Position numbers and translations under genes: made by a program. Positions 37,746 through 48,613 of a stretch of DNA of 64,000 nt are shown piece after piece. The DNA is from Megalobrama amblycephala (lineage: Eukaryota; Chordata; Actinopteri; Cypriniformes; Xenocyprididae). The notes under the pieces were generated by a model, which did no database searches, had not been told where the DNA came from, and saw only the letters and a list, made by a program, of their open reading frames with translations. Location: the NCBI RefSeq assembly GCF_018812025.1, contig NC_063044.1, forward strand, positions 40,880,243-40,944,242. The letters run 5' to 3'. Positions within the stretch are counted from its first letter, which is position 1, and every line of letters begins with the position of its first letter.

Positions 37746-38320
37746 ATATATATGTTTCTCTGCATTTATTATAAAGCAGGTTAGAGTGTTATCCCATCAA
37801 GAATATTTTATGGAAATCGTGTAATTTAGAAATCCAGCTAATATTAAAGCGGAACTCAGTAAGATTTGCGAAGCTCCCCCTACAGTTTCCTTCAGTGAAT
37901 CACACTGTAAATACTCCAAGCGCAGCTCTGGACTACAACGACTACAACGCTCACCAGCGCAGTAGTTTTGCAAATACAGTACAAGAAAGAGGAGGTGGGT
38001 AATTTGCAAATACAGTACACTTGATGGAGGTGGGTAATTTTCGAAATTGTCTAATAAAGTCATAATATATACATTGTTTTTGAATTACCGTAAAGCATTT
38101 TGTCACTCTCGCGTGAACGTGAACATGAGGCGAGATTGTTTCGGGTCGGTGCAGCTCAAGTTGCAAGTGATGTTTTCTGGCGTAGACGTGCCAGAGGGGG
38201 TTAGTGCACACCTCAAATACACCACTACAAGTCAATTAACCATCATAAGGACTTAGAAAACTATTTATGAAGGTAAAAAAAGTTACTTAGTTCTGCTTTA
38301 AAAGTAATGTCACACACCAA
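37746..38320. repeat. Captured copy of downstream single-copy DNA, carrying a MITE
   Basis: 37766-37847 plus 38302-38320 (101 bp after removing the MITE and one TTAA) match 40026-40126 with only two differences. The preceding ATGTTTCTCTGCAT at 37752-37765 matches 39964-39977, so relative to the source 48 bp are missing. The insert is bracketed by TATATGCC (37738-37745 and 38321-38328). Confidence 0.85.
37848..38297. mobile_element. 450-bp TTAA MITE (AGCGGAACTCAGTAA ends)
   Basis: Ends AGCGGAACTCAGTAA and TTACTTAGTTCTGCT are imperfect inverted repeats, flanked by TTAA at 37844-37847 and 38298-38301. Removing the element and one TTAA recreates the arrangement at 40107-40110, an in-window empty-site equivalent. 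Confidence 0.9.
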
Positions 38321-38345
38321 TATATGCCGTCAAGAGCATGCCAAA

Positions 38346-38359
38346 CCTGTAGGTGGCGG
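38346..38359 (+). promoter_or_regulatory. CTCF-like motif (13/14)
   Basis: CCTGTAGGTGGCGG matches CCASYAGRKGGCRS at 13 of 14 positions; it lies inside the nested element. Confidence 0.4.
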
Positions 38360-39007
38360 TGTAACGCGAAGCTCAAGTCCACGTAAGCCAATCATAGCAA
38401 CGAATAATACACAAGAAGAGTTTGCACCAACATAAATGCATAAATAGCAACGAATAACAACATAAATGCGACTGCTACTCTAAACGCTTCCTTGATCACA
38501 TGCGAGTTCTGGCGCATACTGTGACGTTGGCTGCCTAAACACCCGTTTGTCTCAGTTTACATGCAAACGTGCAAATGAAGATTTTCAAAATCTCCACTCT
38601 GGCCGGAGTTTTTAGAAAGACTCGTTTTCAGAGGCGAATTCTCTGTTTGCGTGTAAACGAAGAGCGCAAATGAAGGCAAATGTCTCAGTTTTTCAAAATA
38701 AAACGGGGCCTGAGGCTTATTGATTCACACTTTTGGTGTGAAAGGGCCTTAACCTTTGCCAAAAATAGCACTTTTTTGTTATTATTAAAGAACAAACACG
38801 CCCAGCCCAGGTGTGAAAAATATAATGCATTACTTTTTATAAGTAACGCAAATTAGTTACTTTTTTAGGGAGTAACGTAATATTGTAATGCATTAAAAGT
38901 AATTTTCCCCAACACTGCAATTCTTACACAAAGCGAGACTTGGAAAATAACAAAATATTGTGCTGTAATAGGGCGTTCACACTGAATGTGTTGTTTATGC
39001 CTTAAAA

Positions 39008-39065
39008 CAGAGGTCTTCAACCCTGCTCCTGGGGACCCACTGTCCTGGAGAGTTTAAGACCTCTG
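39008..39065. mobile_element. 58-bp hAT-type mini-element
   Basis: A perfect 10-bp TIR CAGAGGTCTT/AAGACCTCTG surrounds only 38 bp and is flanked by an exact 8-bp duplication CCTTAAAA (39000-39007, 39066-39073). The interior CCTGCTCCTGGGGACCCACT resembles common fish hAT MITEs, so it appears to be an internally deleted derivative. Confidence 0.85.
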
Positions 39066-39718
39066 CCTTAAAAATGTGAAATGCAGGCCAGTGGAATGGA
39101 AAAAATGCAAGGTTTTAAGATGGTTTTTTTTTTTCTTTTCTATTTTTAAAAAGCCTGTTCACTCCAAGGATGATAACTATAATTTTAATAATCGTTGTCT
39201 GTGAGAATAGTGAAGTCACTATAACAGTTACGGAACAGAGGATCAATATAGTTGGAATCACTTTCAGAATATTTTTTTTTTTCAACTAATGAACAATAGA
39301 AACATTGACAGCCAATCACAATCCATCTTGCTTCAAAGAGCTTGAGCATTTAAAGCATCAGGCAATGAAACTACAGCATAAGCTTATAATAAACAGAACA
39401 TTATTGTGCATTAGTGCGGATGCTAATATAAAAACGCAAAAACATTCGAATGGAAGTAAAGCTGCTTTGAATTCATTTGTATTGAATAAAGCTCTATATA
39501 ACCAAACTTGATTTGACATAAAAGTTGTGTGGACCACTTTCATGCTCCTTTTGTGTCCTTTTCGAGTCCCAGTTCAATGCAATTTGCATGGCAATGAGCT
39601 GCCAGCACAGTCTTCAGAGTATCTTCAATCATGCTCCACAGAAAGTCATGCTGGTTTGGAAAAACATTGAGGTTGAGTAAATGATGACAGAATTTTAATT
39701 TCCGGATGAACTATCCAT

Positions 39719-41757
39719 TTAATATGCTATGCAATTTTGCTTCTCAAGACCAAACTACTGATTAAGAAAATGATTTTTTTTTTTATTTTAATTTTCTTTC
39801 TGCCATGGACATATAGGAGAGTTTTTCCACCGTGTGAAACGTGTGTAAAGTTTGGCTGTTATCCTCTACTTTCAGCCCGTTACTGTGGCAGACACCTCTC
39901 TAACGTGGAGTCTATTTACGAGCGCACCCTCTAATCCATTAAAAGGGATTCATGCGCAAACTAATGTTTCTCTGCATAATTTTAATGGCACAAAGCTCTT
40001 CAGTGTTAACCTTACCAGCCAAGCTTTATTATAAAGCAGGTTAGAGCGTTATCCCATCAAGAATATTTTATGGAAATTGTGTAATTTAGAAATCCAGCTA
40101 ATATTAAAAGTAATGTCACACACCAAGGTCCTAATATTCATAAGCGCTTGTTTCATGCGTCTCATTAAGTGTTTATATTGTGTTGCGTCGGTGAACTGAA
40201 TGACTCCAAAGTCTTTGATAAGGTCACTCAGCTTTTTTGCAGCGTTTGTGCTGTCGCAGTTGTACAGTGACTCCGTTTCGGAAACCAGATCCGAAAATTT
40301 TTGGTAAGCCGCGGTGATTCAACCAGTGACAGGTCATCTTAAATCGGCCATTGAAGTGTTGATGATAAGCCTTGGGAGAATCCATGTCACTGCTGTTCTC
40401 TTCAATGACAATATCAACACAAATGTCAACACTGAGGTGGGCCGGGATGCCTGAGTAATACGTGACATGGGCGGTCTGGCGTTTTCTGAGCCGCTCGGCT
40501 TTGTTATTATCCGGCTGGGTTTCTAGAGACCACTCCATTGGCCATTCTGACTATAGAGGGGTCGCATGTACATATATGCTTTGTTTAGATGCATAATGCT
40601 CAATATATTCATTGCTGTTTTTGCGCCTGCTCCAAACTTCCAAATTTATTTCTCTGTGACATTTCAAGATTGATCCCTTGTTTCTTCTCTATATGTCTCT
40701 TCCCGAGTTATTAAAGACATATGAGTCTCTATTTAAAATGAAGAGGCTGTGTTATGCTCTTTGGAATTATATTTCATTATAGTCCATATGAGAAATTTGG
40801 TGTTTGTTTGCGGAGACGGTGAAGCTCTTGAGCAATACAGAATTCTTTTGCATATATTACTCAAGGGTATTACCCAGCAAGCCAAAATATACTTCCTCAC
40901 CATTCAAACCGGCTTACTCTCCCTCAGCCACTTAAAGGAATTATGACAGATGAGCTGTTCCAGAACAACATAATTTGTGTGTTTATGTGTGTATTGTCTA
41001 AGACATGCAAATTGTTTGCTTCCCATTGGTTTCGTCTGTGTGGTGTAAAAGGCTTCCAGCGCCTGTGTTTTAAAAGCCTCGCCTGGATCGGCTTGTTTCC
41101 GTGTTGTCTTTGGCTCATGCGTATGCATTTTTCATGTGTAGATAACACTGACGAACTTGTTTGCCTTCTCATGATAAGATTCTCTTTGGAGCATTTGGCA
41201 AATAAAGAAAATATATACTTGATGTTTTCAAACCATGCGAATGGTGCCTCAGCATCTCAGTGGCAAGCTTTTCATATTACTTACTAAAGCTTGAGTAAAG
41301 AGTATATTATTAGAGCAGATCCATTAATTCCTGCATGTAGACACAGGGCTTGTGCAGAAAACATTGCCAGGCTCATTTGTGCTATTTCTCTTGTTTTACA
41401 TTCAGCTCTCTCTGCACAAGTGTCTCTGGTACTGCAGTGAAATGCATCCTGACATTTCACAAATCTATTTGTTATGAGAAAGGTTATTTAGTTTCCTTGT
41501 TGTTCGGCTCATTGAACCGCACAGGGGCCGCGCGCTCAAACCAGACGAGGGTTGTCTAACCACCGCACAAGCTTTCGTATTCCCATTGGCTGCACTTTGA
41601 GATGGCTGATTGATATGTTCAAACAAGACACTGGCCATTTATTGTACTCTTGGCTCATGCGTTGCCAAAAAACATTAAAGCAGCAGAGCTCGTCTGGTGT
41701 TCCATGAAGAATTCCACATCGTCTGCAAGTGGACTAGCTAATTAAAAAAATATATGT
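39719..41757. other. Single-copy block including the source of the captured segment
   Basis: 39964-40126 is the uninterrupted counterpart of 37752-38320. No coding exon recognised; frames on both strands at 40904-41287 have no domain pattern. Confidence 0.4.
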
Positions 41758-41859
41758 ATAATAATAATAATAATAATAATAATTATTAAATAAATACGTA
41801 AATAAAAAGACATGAATTAAGATAAAATAAAATAATATAAAATAAAATTAATTAATTAA
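41758..41859. repeat. AAT and AAAT simple sequence
   Basis: (AAT)n at about 41758-41783, then AT-rich AAATAAAAT and AATT repeats. Confidence 0.8.
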
Positions 41860-41861
41860 TT

Positions 41862-42215
41862 AAATAGTTCAAAATTTTAGGTCTTTTTTTCTCTTTGGGG
41901 TGAATAAATTAATACTTTTATTCAGCAAGGATGTATTAGATTGATCAAAAGTGACAGTATTTACAGTTATGCCTTTTCTAAAAGATCTATGATGTTTTCC
42001 ACAAAAATATGCAACATTGATAATAATCAGAAATGTTTCTTGAGCATCAAATCATCATATTAAAATGGTTTCTGAAGGATCATGTGACACTGAAGACTGG
42101 AGTAATGATGCTGAAAATTTAGCTTTGACATCACAGGAATAAATTACATTTTATAACATATCAAAATAGAAAACAGTGATTTGTGCTGTGTTTTTTGATC
42201 AAATAAATGCAGCCA
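41862..42215. repeat. Interspersed repeat R, long copy
   Basis: Contains TTATTCAGCAAGGATGTATT, ATTGATAATAATCAGAAATG, GATCATGTGACACTGAAGAC and GATCAAATAAATGCAGCC. It preserves the 5' region missing from some other copies. Confidence 0.8.
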
Positions 42216-42913
42216 GCAAATGCAGCCAGTCACTGTGCCCTCTCACCTCTTGATCCTAGCCCCGGAGCGGGCGCACAGATTTTAGTTTGTGAGCTACTGC
42301 CCTGGGAAGATCTCCCACTCAGAAGTACGAGATAGGGAGTGGAGGCTGTCACATACATGGATTAAAAACAAATTGTTTTCATTTCGGGGTTAATTCTTAA
42401 CAAAAATTATTATTTTTTTTTCGTTCAGCCAGATTCCAGAGTGAAATAAAAGAATGGAATAGCACTAATTTGCTTTATAATGAGAGTTTGTGCTAATAAT
42501 ATTTGAAGATAACAATAAAAAGTCAGAGACAGATGCAGTTGTAACCTAAACATGTTATTTGTTTAGCTATTTAAATGGTCTCCGTACAGCATTAGAGCTG
42601 TCAGCACAGTGTGGGCTGCATATCTTCAGTTGCAGATGCTGCCTTTAGCTTCAGATAATGATTCTAAATATCATTTAGAACTCGCTTTATTTTCCTCATT
42701 CATCTGAAATAAAATTACATTATTAATAAAAATGTATATATACAATTATTTTATTGTTAAATTATTTGTTCACTAAATTATAGCTTAAATTATTATAGGT
42801 AATGTGATTTGTTGTGATTTTTTTATTTTTTATTTATTCGTTGACATTTTATTGTCATACGATAAATTCTGACAATTAAAACAAAAACCAGGCTTGTATA
42901 TTTATGACATCAG
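42216..42913. other. Single-copy sequence
   Basis: AT-rich towards the end; nothing recognised. Confidence 0.35.
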
Positions 42914-42917
42914 TTAA

Positions 42918-43479
42918 AAGGTTAGTTCATCCAAAAATGAAACTTTTGTCACTAAATACTCACCCTCATGTTGTTCCACAAAAACAAAATAACGACTTAT
43001 TTAGTGATGGCCGATTTCAAAACACTGCTTCAGGAAGCTTCAGAGCATAATGAATCAGCGTGTCGAATCAGCTGTTCGGAGCGCCAAAGTCACGTGATTT
43101 CAGCAGTTTGGCAGTTTGACACCCGATCCGAAACATGATTCGACACAGAAGAATCATAACGCTTCGAAGCTTCCTGAAGCAGTGTTTTGAAATCGGCGAT
43201 CACTAAATAGGTCATTATTTTGTTTTTTTGGCGCACCAAAAATATTCTTGTCGCTTTATAATATTAATATTGAACCACTGTACTCACATGAACTGATTTA
43301 AATATGTTTTTAGTACATTAATGGATCTTGAGAGAGGAAATGTCATTGCTGGCTATGGAGGCCTCACGGAGCCATCGGATTTCATTAAAAATATCTTAAT
43401 TTGTGGTCTTACGGTTGTAGAATGACATGAGGGTGAGTAATTAATGACAGAATTTTAATTTTTTGGGTGAACTAACCCT
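42918..43479. mobile_element. TTAA palindromic MITE (AGGGTTAGTTCACCC family)
   Basis: Flanked by TTAA at 42914-42917 and 43480-43483. The outer arms are the usual ones. The centre carries a second palindrome (about 43010-43207) with TTCAAAACACTGCTTCAGGA and its complement, plus CACGTGA and GAAGC words. Confidence 0.85.
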
Positions 43480-43483
43480 TTAA

Positions 43484-44138
43484 CCACCACATTCAAGGTC
43501 CAGAAAGGTACTAAAGACATCGTTAAAACAGTTCATGTGACTACAGTGGTTCAACCTTAATGTTATGAAGCGACAAGAATTTTATTTGTGCGCCAAAAAA
43601 AAAAAAAAGCGACTGTATTCAACAATATCTAGTGATGGCCGATTTCAAAACACGGCTTCATGAAGCTTCGAAGCTTTACGGATCTTTTATTTCGAATCAG
43701 TGGTTCAGAGCGTGTCAAACTGCCAAAGTTATGTGAACTATTGAAATTTTGAAACGCTTACGACGTAACGAAGCCTCGTTTACTGAAATCACATGACTTT
43801 GATGCTCTGAACCACTGATTTGAAGCAAAAGATTCGTAAAGCTTTGAAGCTTCATGAAGCAGTGTTTTGAAATCGTCCATCACTAGATATTGTTGAATAA
43901 AGTTTTTTTTTTTTTTTTTGGCGCACAAAAAGTATTTTCGTCGCTTAATAACATTAAGGTTGAACCACTGTAGTCACATGAACTGTTTTAAATATGTCTT
44001 TAGTAGCTTTCTGGGCATCGGATTTCATCAAAAATATCTTAATTTGTTTTCTGAAGATGAACGAAGGTCTTACGGGTGTGGAACGACATGAGGGTGAGTA
44101 ATAATGGCAGAATTTTAATTTTTGGGTGAACTAACCCT
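43484..44138. mobile_element. Same MITE family, left-truncated and abutting the previous copy
   Basis: Begins internally at CCACCACATTCAAGGTCCAG directly after the TTAA of its neighbour, and ends TTTTTGGGTGAACTAACCCT followed by TTAA. It has the same central palindrome (about 43633-43890). Confidence 0.85.
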
Positions 44139-44144
44139 TTAACG

Positions 44145-44192
44145 TTGAAGTGGCCCACCACCTGAAAAACTTTGAGAACCACTGCAGTAAAG
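44145..44192. mobile_element. Short hAT-like MITE end fragment
   Basis: GGCCCACCACCTGAAAAACT followed by TTGAGAACCACTGCAGT resembles a common fish repeat end. Too short to classify firmly. Confidence 0.45.
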
Positions 44193-46539
44193 TTTTCAGC
44201 TTCTGGACATGTTGGATTTATCATGGAGCCCCTGTGGTGGGAATGGTCAGAGGTGGGAATATTTAACACAGGGAGGGATTTCTCCCTTTGAGAGTGCTAA
44301 TTACTAACTGAGGACAACTCTGTCCCCATCACTCACTCTGTCACTCAATATTAATACGGCCACGCATTGATGTCTGGCAAGCTGTCTAGACATCACCTGA
44401 GCCATTAATCAGAGCTGCGTTAAAGCAGAGACGCATCTAACTACACAGGCTACCGTTAGATAACCAGAACTAGTCTCCATAGCACAACCAATGACTGACT
44501 AATACAACCCCGATCAGCCTGCTTAAAGTCCTGTGTTAACATTTTAAATCTACGGGCTCATAAAAGGTTAGTGCAAGGAAACGTTGCACTAGCATTTCCC
44601 CAAATCACACACTCCTTGATTTGCAATTCCAAAAAAATCTGGTACATAAATAGAGCTTCACGGCCACGGCGTGAAACCAACTAAAAAACCTTGAATAGAT
44701 TGTGAATTTTAAAGTCAAGATCAAATGAAAATCGCACAAAGGAGGCAGCAAGTGGAATTGAAAGTGTGATACAGAAGAGGGGGGTGTGGATAAATACAGG
44801 ATTAGACTCCGCAGGCCTGGTTCCCACAGATTGCCTGAAACGGGGGTTACAGATTTAAAGCAGGTACCGGTTGTTGACAGGTTCAGTTGTGCACCCCCCC
44901 ATTTTCTGCATGTCTTACACATTAAAGCAGACCCATGTCAAAACCTGTTTACATGTAATCAGAAGGACTGTAACATGTTCTGCTGTGCCACACATGGGAT
45001 GATGTGACAGTTCGACTCTCTTTGTTTCTGGAGGGGTTGGACTGACGGCGCTGACAGAGATCATTTTGTTCTCCAGATTCTCTAAACAAATACAAGCTAC
45101 AAGCTCCTGTTTTTAGTTTTCACACTTTTTCTTAAACTCTTTGCTTCAATTTCTTTACATACTAACAGGTTAGGGCTTGCTTTCCTGTGCGTCAGCAAGT
45201 TTAGCAGCTCCGTGTTTAATGGGATAAGGAGGGACATGTGGCTCACTTCAATCCCAGGCCAATTGAGTGTTTTTAATGCAATTTGTGGACTAGCCTCTGC
45301 TAGTAGGATTTGTTCCATACTGTTAGATGTGGAGTCAATTACACAGTATCTCTGGAGTGAATTTAGAGGAATTGCTCATCTAGCTATAAAGATGCTTATG
45401 ACTAGTATTGAATATGTGAGCTTGACATGACAGTTTGAAGTCTCTACTTCAAACTATTTGTAGAGGAGACGGGGACTGTTGTAACACTTCACATCTTCTT
45501 CAACATCTGTTTTTTTTTTTTTTTTTTGCAGTATGAATAATATAAAAATATCATATAAACTCAATATAATATTCTTATATCTGTCTGCTAAAAAATTAAG
45601 TAGATTAGGAATCTACTACATCTTCCTAAACCGTGTAAATTAATGTCAGAAACACATGATCTCCAGTTTAAATTTTGTGCATGAATTTGGTGATCAATTT
45701 TACTTATACCATCACCCATCACCAAAATCCATCCTTATTAAAAAATAAAAATAAAAAAAATAACTGAGTTCAAAATGCCAAACATAAAGGCCGTAACCAT
45801 GTCTTGGACATTGGGGTTTAAATAATAAAAGATTGAAAGGGATTTCAGGAATAAAGAAAAAGAAATAAGAACAGTTAAAGAAGTTATAGGTTTAATATAG
45901 CCTAGTTGTGAAATAATATTTTATTTAAAAATATGCTCACATTCACTCTTATTTATGTCAAATATGTCAAAAACACTAAACATTTCTTGCCTCGTTACAT
46001 TCAGTTATGAATTACATGGATCATGTAAATTTTACATATTTTTATCTCAAAATGGTGAAAACAAAAACATATCTATCCTAAAACAGTAAATGTTTTGCTA
46101 TTTAAATCTGTGTATATTAAAAGAGGCAAGGATGTAGAGATACATTCAAGCTATTTTAAGGCATGAAGAAACTTTTCACAGAAAAAAACAAAAAAAAAAC
46201 TTTTAAATATGTCATTTTGATGATCAAAGATGAGTTTTCAGGGATAAAATTATTGACTACAGAGTTGCGCGTAATGGAGGCCAGCAGAGCACCGTCAAGA
46301 ATACTGAGGGGTACAATTTGGCCATTTCTAATTATTGATATTGATATAATAAATCAGTATCACTTTTGTAAGAGTATTTTATGGCCATATACAGGCTTTA
46401 TTAAAAAAAAAAGGTTTAACAAACAAGAATTTAATATTCAGTAACTTACATTTTAGATGCAATATTGGCAGTTACTTTGTCTGTTTTTGGTCTGCCAATG
46501 AAAATTATTCCAAACCTAGCCACTAAAGATCCACTGCAA
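44193..46539. other. Single-copy block
   Basis: T run at 45510-45527, otherwise nothing recognised. 45540-46440 is AT-rich. No coding signature. Confidence 0.35.
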
Positions 46540-46790
46540 CACATGTAGTGCTGTTTCGCTCCTGAATGATGTGTTTTTGAATGAACTGGAGTGAAAGATT
46601 CACTGACTCACTCATAAAGACTCTTGTTTCATTCCTGATTAATTCTGTATTTTTAAACAGTTGAGTGATTAATTCAATGATACACCCCAAAAGACTCTTG
46701 TTTTGACACTTGAATGAATCAGTGTTTTGAGCGAGTTTTAACTTAAGTCACTTGTCGTGACCTTTCTGGCGTAATGTAACCTGCAGAAAC
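46540..46790. repeat. Diverged GAATGA/GATTCA-rich repeat
   Basis: Imperfect repetition of AAAGACTCTTGTTT (about 46615, 46688) with ACTCA/TGAATGA words. Probably an old interspersed repeat. Confidence 0.45.
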
Positions 46791-48470
46791 AGTCACTGAA
46801 AAATTCCAATCACTAATGCACAGAATAATTAAATAAACACTCCTGAAACGCTTCTATATGTACACATGAATATAATTAATATGAACAATATGGTAAATTA
46901 CAATAACAATGTGCTGCTCTACAACATAATTGTATACATGGCTAAATGTTGTTTATAGGCCTATATGTTGAACGCTGTAAAGTGTGGTGTTATTTTGTGT
47001 TTTGGCTTTTTGATTGTGCTGTTTATCTTCTCAGCAAGTGCATGCCCTGTAAAACGTTCTGCCTGTGTGTTTGTGTTGTGGAGAAGAGGTTCCCTAGTGC
47101 CCTAAGTGTTATATCACACACATCTCACACCCCCAGCTGGAGCTCCATACATTAATGTATAAACTGCTTGTGCAGACTCAGCTATTGTTTGTTTGTAAGC
47201 TAGAGGCCATATCAGTGGGGAGCACTACAAGCATGCAGGCTCACATTCAGATGGAGGTATACGCGCATTAAGTGACATCAAATCGTCCTTGTGTCCATAT
47301 TTTCATTAAAATTAGTGTGTAATGTTGTTCCATGCATCATGTTTTATGCAGTATTTTATGCATTCTGTTAAAATGCAAATGCACTTAAAATGTAAATATA
47401 TGTTTAGATTTTTTTAATGGATTATTCAATTTTCCAAAACAAAACGGGAAAAGAGCCGTAAAAGCCACGCATTTGAGCTCCGTCCAGAGAGAGAAAATGA
47501 GCCTGAGGAATGTGCATGAATCACCATCAGAATCAAGGCACTTATTCGCTAAACGAGGGTCTACTTTGTTTAGACCCAGCAGTAAATAGAAAGCCTTCAC
47601 TCCTTAATATCGTTATTATTGAAAATGTTCTATATGATTAATCATAGATTTGAAGCACCCCCAATGACTTACCGGATAATGTTAACAAATAATTCTCCCT
47701 CGAGGGGTTCTATTAATAATTTTCATATTCTTTCCAAATATTATTCCACCCACCTGCTGGGTAAGATTCATTTTTTTTTCTTTCGTTTTGTGATCATACA
47801 TTATTTAGTCCCGTGCCACATCTAATAAATGATGTTGACATATGCTCTAGGAGGGAGCAGAGCCTGGAAATGTTGGATGATAAGCTTCTTTGCATTCACA
47901 CTGGATCCAATTTTGTCCTATCAGTGCGTGTGTGTAGGGCTGCAGACATAGTCCACTAGGCCCTGAGATGTCCTGGGGCTTGTGATTAGTGAAAGCAGCG
48001 CCGAGGAAAAAAAGCATGAGGCGGAATCAGCAAGGGACTTGAAAAACAGAGCCCACGAAACTGTCCTATCACAACTGCTATCAGCTGTCACAGTAATGTT
48101 CCCCCATTGCTGTCGAGTGCTTGATTTCCAATTTCCTTTCAATATCTGCGTATATTTTTTTGTATTTCATCAGGCCGTCTGCTATCTTGTGTTTGTTTTT
48201 ATTTACCCTTGGGAGGTTATTGCATTGATCTGCTATTTCTGCTGTTTGTGTTCAATCGATTCACACTTGCTAAGAAATAATCATTATTTATGTATGTAAT
48301 TATGTCTCTTAGTCTCTTTTTTAAATGGAATTATGCTATGAAAAGTATAGATAATGAAAATATTTTAAATCTTATAAGTTATACATGTTAGACTTAGAAA
48401 ATAATAACATTTTAATGTAATATACAGTAAAACTATTTTTACTATTTCACGTATTGTTTAATGTCTGCAA

Positions 48471-48474
<4 letters not shown>
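46791..48474. other. Single-copy block, candidate conserved non-coding DNA
   Basis: ATTA-rich, with no recognised transposon or coding exon; 47390-47800 has the same texture as the other candidate regulatory blocks. Confidence 0.3.
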
Positions 48475-48527
<53 letters not shown>

Positions 48528-48613
48528 ATGCATACACATACATATACACATATATGCAGTGTGTATATATATATATATATATCAAGTAAACCTTTGTTGA
48601 TTTTATATATATA
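48475..48613. repeat. (TA)n and TA/CA-rich tract, target of the Tc1 insertion
   Basis: TA runs at 48475-48523 and about 48565-48582 surround a CATACACATA stretch. The Tc1 element uses a TA dinucleotide at 48612-48613. Confidence 0.85.

Larger units (their letters stand above)
35986..38709. mobile_element. Element with TTTTCATAAACGG-type ends inserted in the hAT MITE
   Basis: The host element's GCCTGAGGCT occurs on both sides (35976-35985 and 38708-38717), giving a duplication of 8-10 bp. The uninterrupted version is in the copy at 22888-23323. The right part (about 38540-38709) has CGTTTT/AAACG words such as TGCGTGTAAACGAAGAGCGC. The left tip may be truncated. It contains the foldback element and the captured segment. 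Confidence 0.75.
35220..38917. mobile_element. hAT-type MITE (CAGTGTT... family), split by nested insertions
   Basis: The left tip CAGTGTTAGGGG and right tip CCCCAACACTG are flanked by an exact 8-bp duplication CAATTCTT (35212-35219 and 38918-38925), the hallmark of hAT insertion. The left part runs to 35985 and the right part from about 38710. Their joined order matches the copy at 22888-23323. Confidence 0.9.
35052..39718. mobile_element. Outer TTAA MITE split by a 3.7-kb nest
   Basis: Left end AGGGATAGTACACCC with ATTCTGTCATTTACTCAC is mirrored 4.6 kb away by GTAAATGATGACAGAATTTT and GGATGAACTATCCAT, followed by TTAA (39719-39722); the left flank is TTAT. The ends match the AGGGATAGTTCACC element at 59236-59894. 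The rest of the span consists of later insertions, listed separately. Confidence 0.75.
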
